NCBI GenBank assembly: GCA_946619065.1
Contig: CAMOLY010000056.1
Location: forward strand, 1-7,527
Length of the DNA: 7,527 nucleotides
DNA from: an uncultured Clostridia bacterium
GTDB lineage: Bacteria > Bacillota > Clostridia > Oscillospirales > Oscillospiraceae
Direction of reading: 5' to 3'
Both the position numbers and the translations under genes were made by a program. The notes beneath the pieces were generated by a model. The model was given only the letters and a program-made list of their open reading frames with translations. It was not told the DNA's origin and did not search any database. Shown one piece after another: positions 5,388 through 7,527 of this stretch. How positions within the stretch are numbered: the first letter of the stretch is position 1; each line of letters begins with the position of its first letter.

Positions 5388-6107
5388 ATGGACGGGCCGC
5401 TGAACGTCCTGACCTGCGACCGCTTCCTGGCGGTCTGCGTGAAGCCCTCCGGCGTCCTCTCGGAGGCCGGCCGCCCCGGCAGTCTGCCGGACCTGCTTGG
5501 CGCCTTTCTGCGTGCGCGCGGCGAGCAGCCGGAGGTCTGGGTTGTCCATCGTCTGGACCGGGACGCGGGCGGCCTGACCGTCCTTGCCCGCACGCCCAGG
5601 GCTGCGGCAAAGCTGACCGCGGCAATCGCCGAAGGCGCCCTCGAAAAGGAATATCTCGCTGTTCTCCGGGGAAAACCGGAACAGCCCGAGGCCTGGCTGG
5701 AGGACCTGCTCTTCCACGACAGCCGCGTCAACAAAACCTTCGTCGTCCGGCGTCCCCGGGCCGGGGTCCGATCCGCGAAGCTCTTCTACCGCGTGCTTGG
5801 TCAGGCCGAAACGGACGGCGGCCCCCTGACGCTGGTGCAGATCCGCCTGATTACAGGCCGGACGCACCAGATCCGCGCCCAGTTCTCCGCCCGCGGCCTG
5901 CCGCTGTACGGAGACGCCCGCTACGGCGGGGGGAGCGGCCGGCTCGCGCTCTGGTCCTGCTGTCTGTCCTTCCCGCACCCGAAAACCGGGTATCGCGTGA
6001 AATACTGCCAGGCCCCGCCCGACTGCGCGCCGTGGGACCTGTTCCGTTCCGTGCTGCCTGCGAAGCTTTCACCGCTTTCCCCCGGCACGGAGTCGACCGA
6101 TCAATGA
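5388..6107 (+). CDS. RluA-family pseudouridine synthase
   Basis: This 239-residue cytoplasmic enzyme is expected to convert uridine to pseudouridine in rRNA or tRNA; the target site cannot be told from sequence. The N-terminus (LNVLTCDRFLAVCVKPSGVLSE) matches the start of the RluA catalytic domain. The catalytic motif is HRLDRDAGGLTVLAR (54-68), with Asp57 the predicted nucleophile; the usual TSG after it is replaced by DAGG. EKEYLAVLRG (87-95 region) carries the conserved Lys and Tyr, and RLITGRTHQIRAQF (153-166) is the family signature. There is no N-terminal S4 RNA-binding domain, so it is one of the short RluA-like forms. The ATG at 5388 lies one base after the epimerase stop and has no good ribosome binding site, which suggests coupled re-initiation. 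The frame stays open upstream to 5274, but that part lies inside rpe and does not resemble the family. Confidence 0.93.
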   Translation: MDGPLNVLTCDRFLAVCVKPSGVLSEAGRPGSLPDLLGAFLRARGEQPEVWVVHRLDRDAGGLTVLARTPRAAAKLTAAIAEGALEKEYLAVLRGKPEQPEAWLEDLLFHDSRVNKTFVVRRPRAGVRSAKLFYRVLGQAETDGGPLTLVQIRLITGRTHQIRAQFSARGLPLYGDARYGGGSGRLALWSCCLSFPHPKTGYRVKYCQAPPDCAPWDLFRSVLPAKLSPLSPGTESTDQ

Positions 6108-6120
6108 TTCAAGAGAATTT

Positions 6121-6126
6121 AGGAGG
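6121..6126 (+). promoter_or_regulatory. Ribosome binding site of galT
   Basis: AGGAGG, five bases before the ATG at 6132, in the 24-base gap after the pseudouridine synthase stop. Spacing is slightly short but the match is strong. Confidence 0.8.
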
Positions 6127-6131
6127 CTGCC

Positions 6132-7527
6132 ATGAAAGAGATTTACAGAGCCATTGCCGGCCTTACGGCCTATGCCGAACGCCAGGGCCTGATCACCCCG
6201 GACGACCGGCTTTTCTGCCGCAACGCCCTGCTTGAGCGCCTGCATCTGGACGGATTTGAGGAGCCGGACGCGGTGCCCGACCTGCCCGTCCACGAGCTTT
6301 TGAAGACGCTGACCGATTACGCGGTCAAATCCGGCCTGTGCGGCGACGAGGTCGTCTTCCGCGATCTCTTCGATTCCGGCCTGATGAGCTGCCTGACGCC
6401 GCGGCCCTCTGAGGTTCGCCGGGCTTTCCGCGAGAAGTACGCCCAGAGTCCCAGGACCGCCACAGACTGGTACTACGCCATGAGCAAGGCCACGAACTAT
6501 ATCCGCTGGGACCGGATCGAGAAGAACCTGGTCTGGCAGGCGCCCACCGAATACGGCGACCTCGACATCACGGTCAACCTCTCCAAGCCGGAGAAGGCCA
6601 CCACCACCGGCGCCGCCTTCAAGGCCGCGCAGCAGGCCGGCCCGGCTTATCCGAAGTGCCTGCTCTGCGTGGAGAACGAGGGCTATGCCGGACGGTTCAA
6701 CCATCCTGCCCGGCAGAACCACCGGATTATCCCGATGGAGCTGGACGGGGAGCAGTGGTATCTCCAGTATTCGCCCTACGTCTACTACAACGAGCACTGC
6801 ATCGCCTTCTCCGGGCAGCACACCCCGATGGTCATCGACGAGCACGCCTTCCGGCAGCTGCTGGATTTCGTGACGATCTTCCCCCACTACTTCATGGGCT
6901 CCAACGCGGATCTGCCCATTGTCGGCGGCTCCATCTTCACCCATGCCCATTTCCAGGGCGGCGGCTACACCTTTGCCATGGCGAAGGCTCCGATTGAAAT
7001 CCCGCTGACCTTTGCGGGGTATGAGAACGTCAGGGCCGGCATCGTCAAATGGCCCATGAGCGTCATCCGGATCCAGGGGCCCGACAAGGACGAGCTGGCC
7101 CGGCTTGCGGCCAAAATCCTGCGCCTGTGGCGCGGCTATACCGATGAAGCGGCCAATATCTTTGCCGAGACTGAGGGGACGCCCCACAGCACCATCACCC
7201 CAATCGCCCGCCGCCGCGGCACGGACTACGAGATGGACCTGGTCCTGCGCAACAACATCACCACCGAAGATCTGCCCCTCGGCGTCTATCACCCCCATCC
7301 CGAGCTCCATCACATCAAAAAGGAGAACATCGGCCTGATCGAGGTCATGGGCCTGGCGGTCCTGCCGCCCCGGCTGAAGCCGGAGCTGGCCCGCGTCCGG
7401 GAGCTGCTGCTCTCCGGGGGCGACCTCTACGCCGATCCGCTGACCGAAAAACACGCGGACTGGGCGGAAGAACTCAAAACCCGCTACACCTTCACGGAAG
7501 AAAACGCCGAGGAAATCATTCGCACAG
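6132..7527 (+). CDS. galT: UDP-glucose--hexose-1-phosphate uridylyltransferase, class II (partial, cut by window edge)
   Basis: This Leloir-pathway enzyme exchanges galactose 1-phosphate with UDP-glucose to give UDP-galactose and glucose 1-phosphate in the cytoplasm. The frame is open for 465 codons from the ATG to the right edge without a stop; class II members are about 490-510 residues, so only a short C-terminal piece is missing. Class II landmarks are present: YPKCLLCVENEGYAGR with Cys176 and Cys179, then NADLPIVGGSIFTHAHFQGG with His271 and His273, and YHPHPELHHIKKENIGLIEV with His387-Pro-His389, followed by MGLAVLPPRL. This form, typical of Firmicutes, differs strongly from the E. coli type. 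It begins 24 bases after the pseudouridine synthase and is probably the third gene of the rpe operon. No galK or galE is seen, though either could lie past the edge. The residue after HFQGG is Gly rather than the more usual basic residue, a detail I am less sure matters. Confidence 0.95.
   Translation, partial: MKEIYRAIAGLTAYAERQGLITPDDRLFCRNALLERLHLDGFEEPDAVPDLPVHELLKTLTDYAVKSGLCGDEVVFRDLFDSGLMSCLTPRPSEVRRAFREKYAQSPRTATDWYYAMSKATNYIRWDRIEKNLVWQAPTEYGDLDITVNLSKPEKATTTGAAFKAAQQAGPAYPKCLLCVENEGYAGRFNHPARQNHRIIPMELDGEQWYLQYSPYVYYNEHCIAFSGQHTPMVIDEHAFRQLLDFVTIFPHYFMGSNADLPIVGGSIFTHAHFQGGGYTFAMAKAPIEIPLTFAGYENVRAGIVKWPMSVIRIQGPDKDELARLAAKILRLWRGYTDEAANIFAETEGTPHSTITPIARRRGTDYEMDLVLRNNITTEDLPLGVYHPHPELHHIKKENIGLIEVMGLAVLPPRLKPELARVRELLLSGGDLYADPLTEKHADWAEELKTRYTFTEENAEEIIRT

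Noticed and set aside
4637..5734. 365-codon minus-strand ORF opposite rpe
   Set aside because: It is antisense to rpe and part of the pseudouridine synthase gene, and would cover both divergent -35 boxes.
6069..7454. 461-codon minus-strand ORF opposite galT
   Set aside because: GalT on the plus strand carries every class II landmark; the opposite frame looks like a GC-driven shadow rich in Gly, Asp, Val and Arg.

Overview
The window looks like chromosomal DNA of a GC-rich Clostridia member, probably an Oscillospiraceae/Ruminococcaceae-type gut bacterium. This is an inference from several signs: strong AAGGAGG-type ribosome binding sites, textbook sigma-70/sigma-A promoters in AT-rich gaps between GC-rich genes, a DUF1540 mini-protein, a TelA-family protein and a Firmicutes-style (class II) GalT. 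No rRNA, tRNA, CRISPR array, transposase or phage gene is visible.

Layout: two blocks diverge from a short regulatory gap at 4591-4735. The left block is entirely on the minus strand. Reading away from the gap, it holds a TelA/KlaA-family protein (4590-3391), an unrecognised three-helix membrane protein that starts at TTG (3324-2548), a small cysteine-rich DUF1540 protein (2460-2290) followed by a clear intrinsic terminator, and then an independently promoted two-component system. That system is an OmpR-type response regulator (2130-1456) overlapping its histidine kinase (1459-146) by four bases. The right block is on the plus strand: ribulose-phosphate 3-epimerase (4736-5386), an RluA-type pseudouridine synthase one base later (5388-6107), and class II galactose-1-phosphate uridylyltransferase (6132 to beyond the right edge).

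Three promoters are legible, each with a -35 box, a 17-base spacer and a -10 box. Two lie back to back in the divergent gap, with -35 boxes only 11 bases apart and forming an inverted repeat. The third drives the two-component operon.

Functionally the right block joins a pentose-phosphate enzyme and a Leloir-pathway enzyme to an RNA-modification enzyme. The left block pairs a TelA-type protein, often linked to envelope stress or toxic-compound resistance, with an unknown membrane protein, next to an envelope-sensing two-component system. I see no convincing undescribed multi-gene system. The best candidate for novelty is the TelA plus three-helix membrane protein pair.
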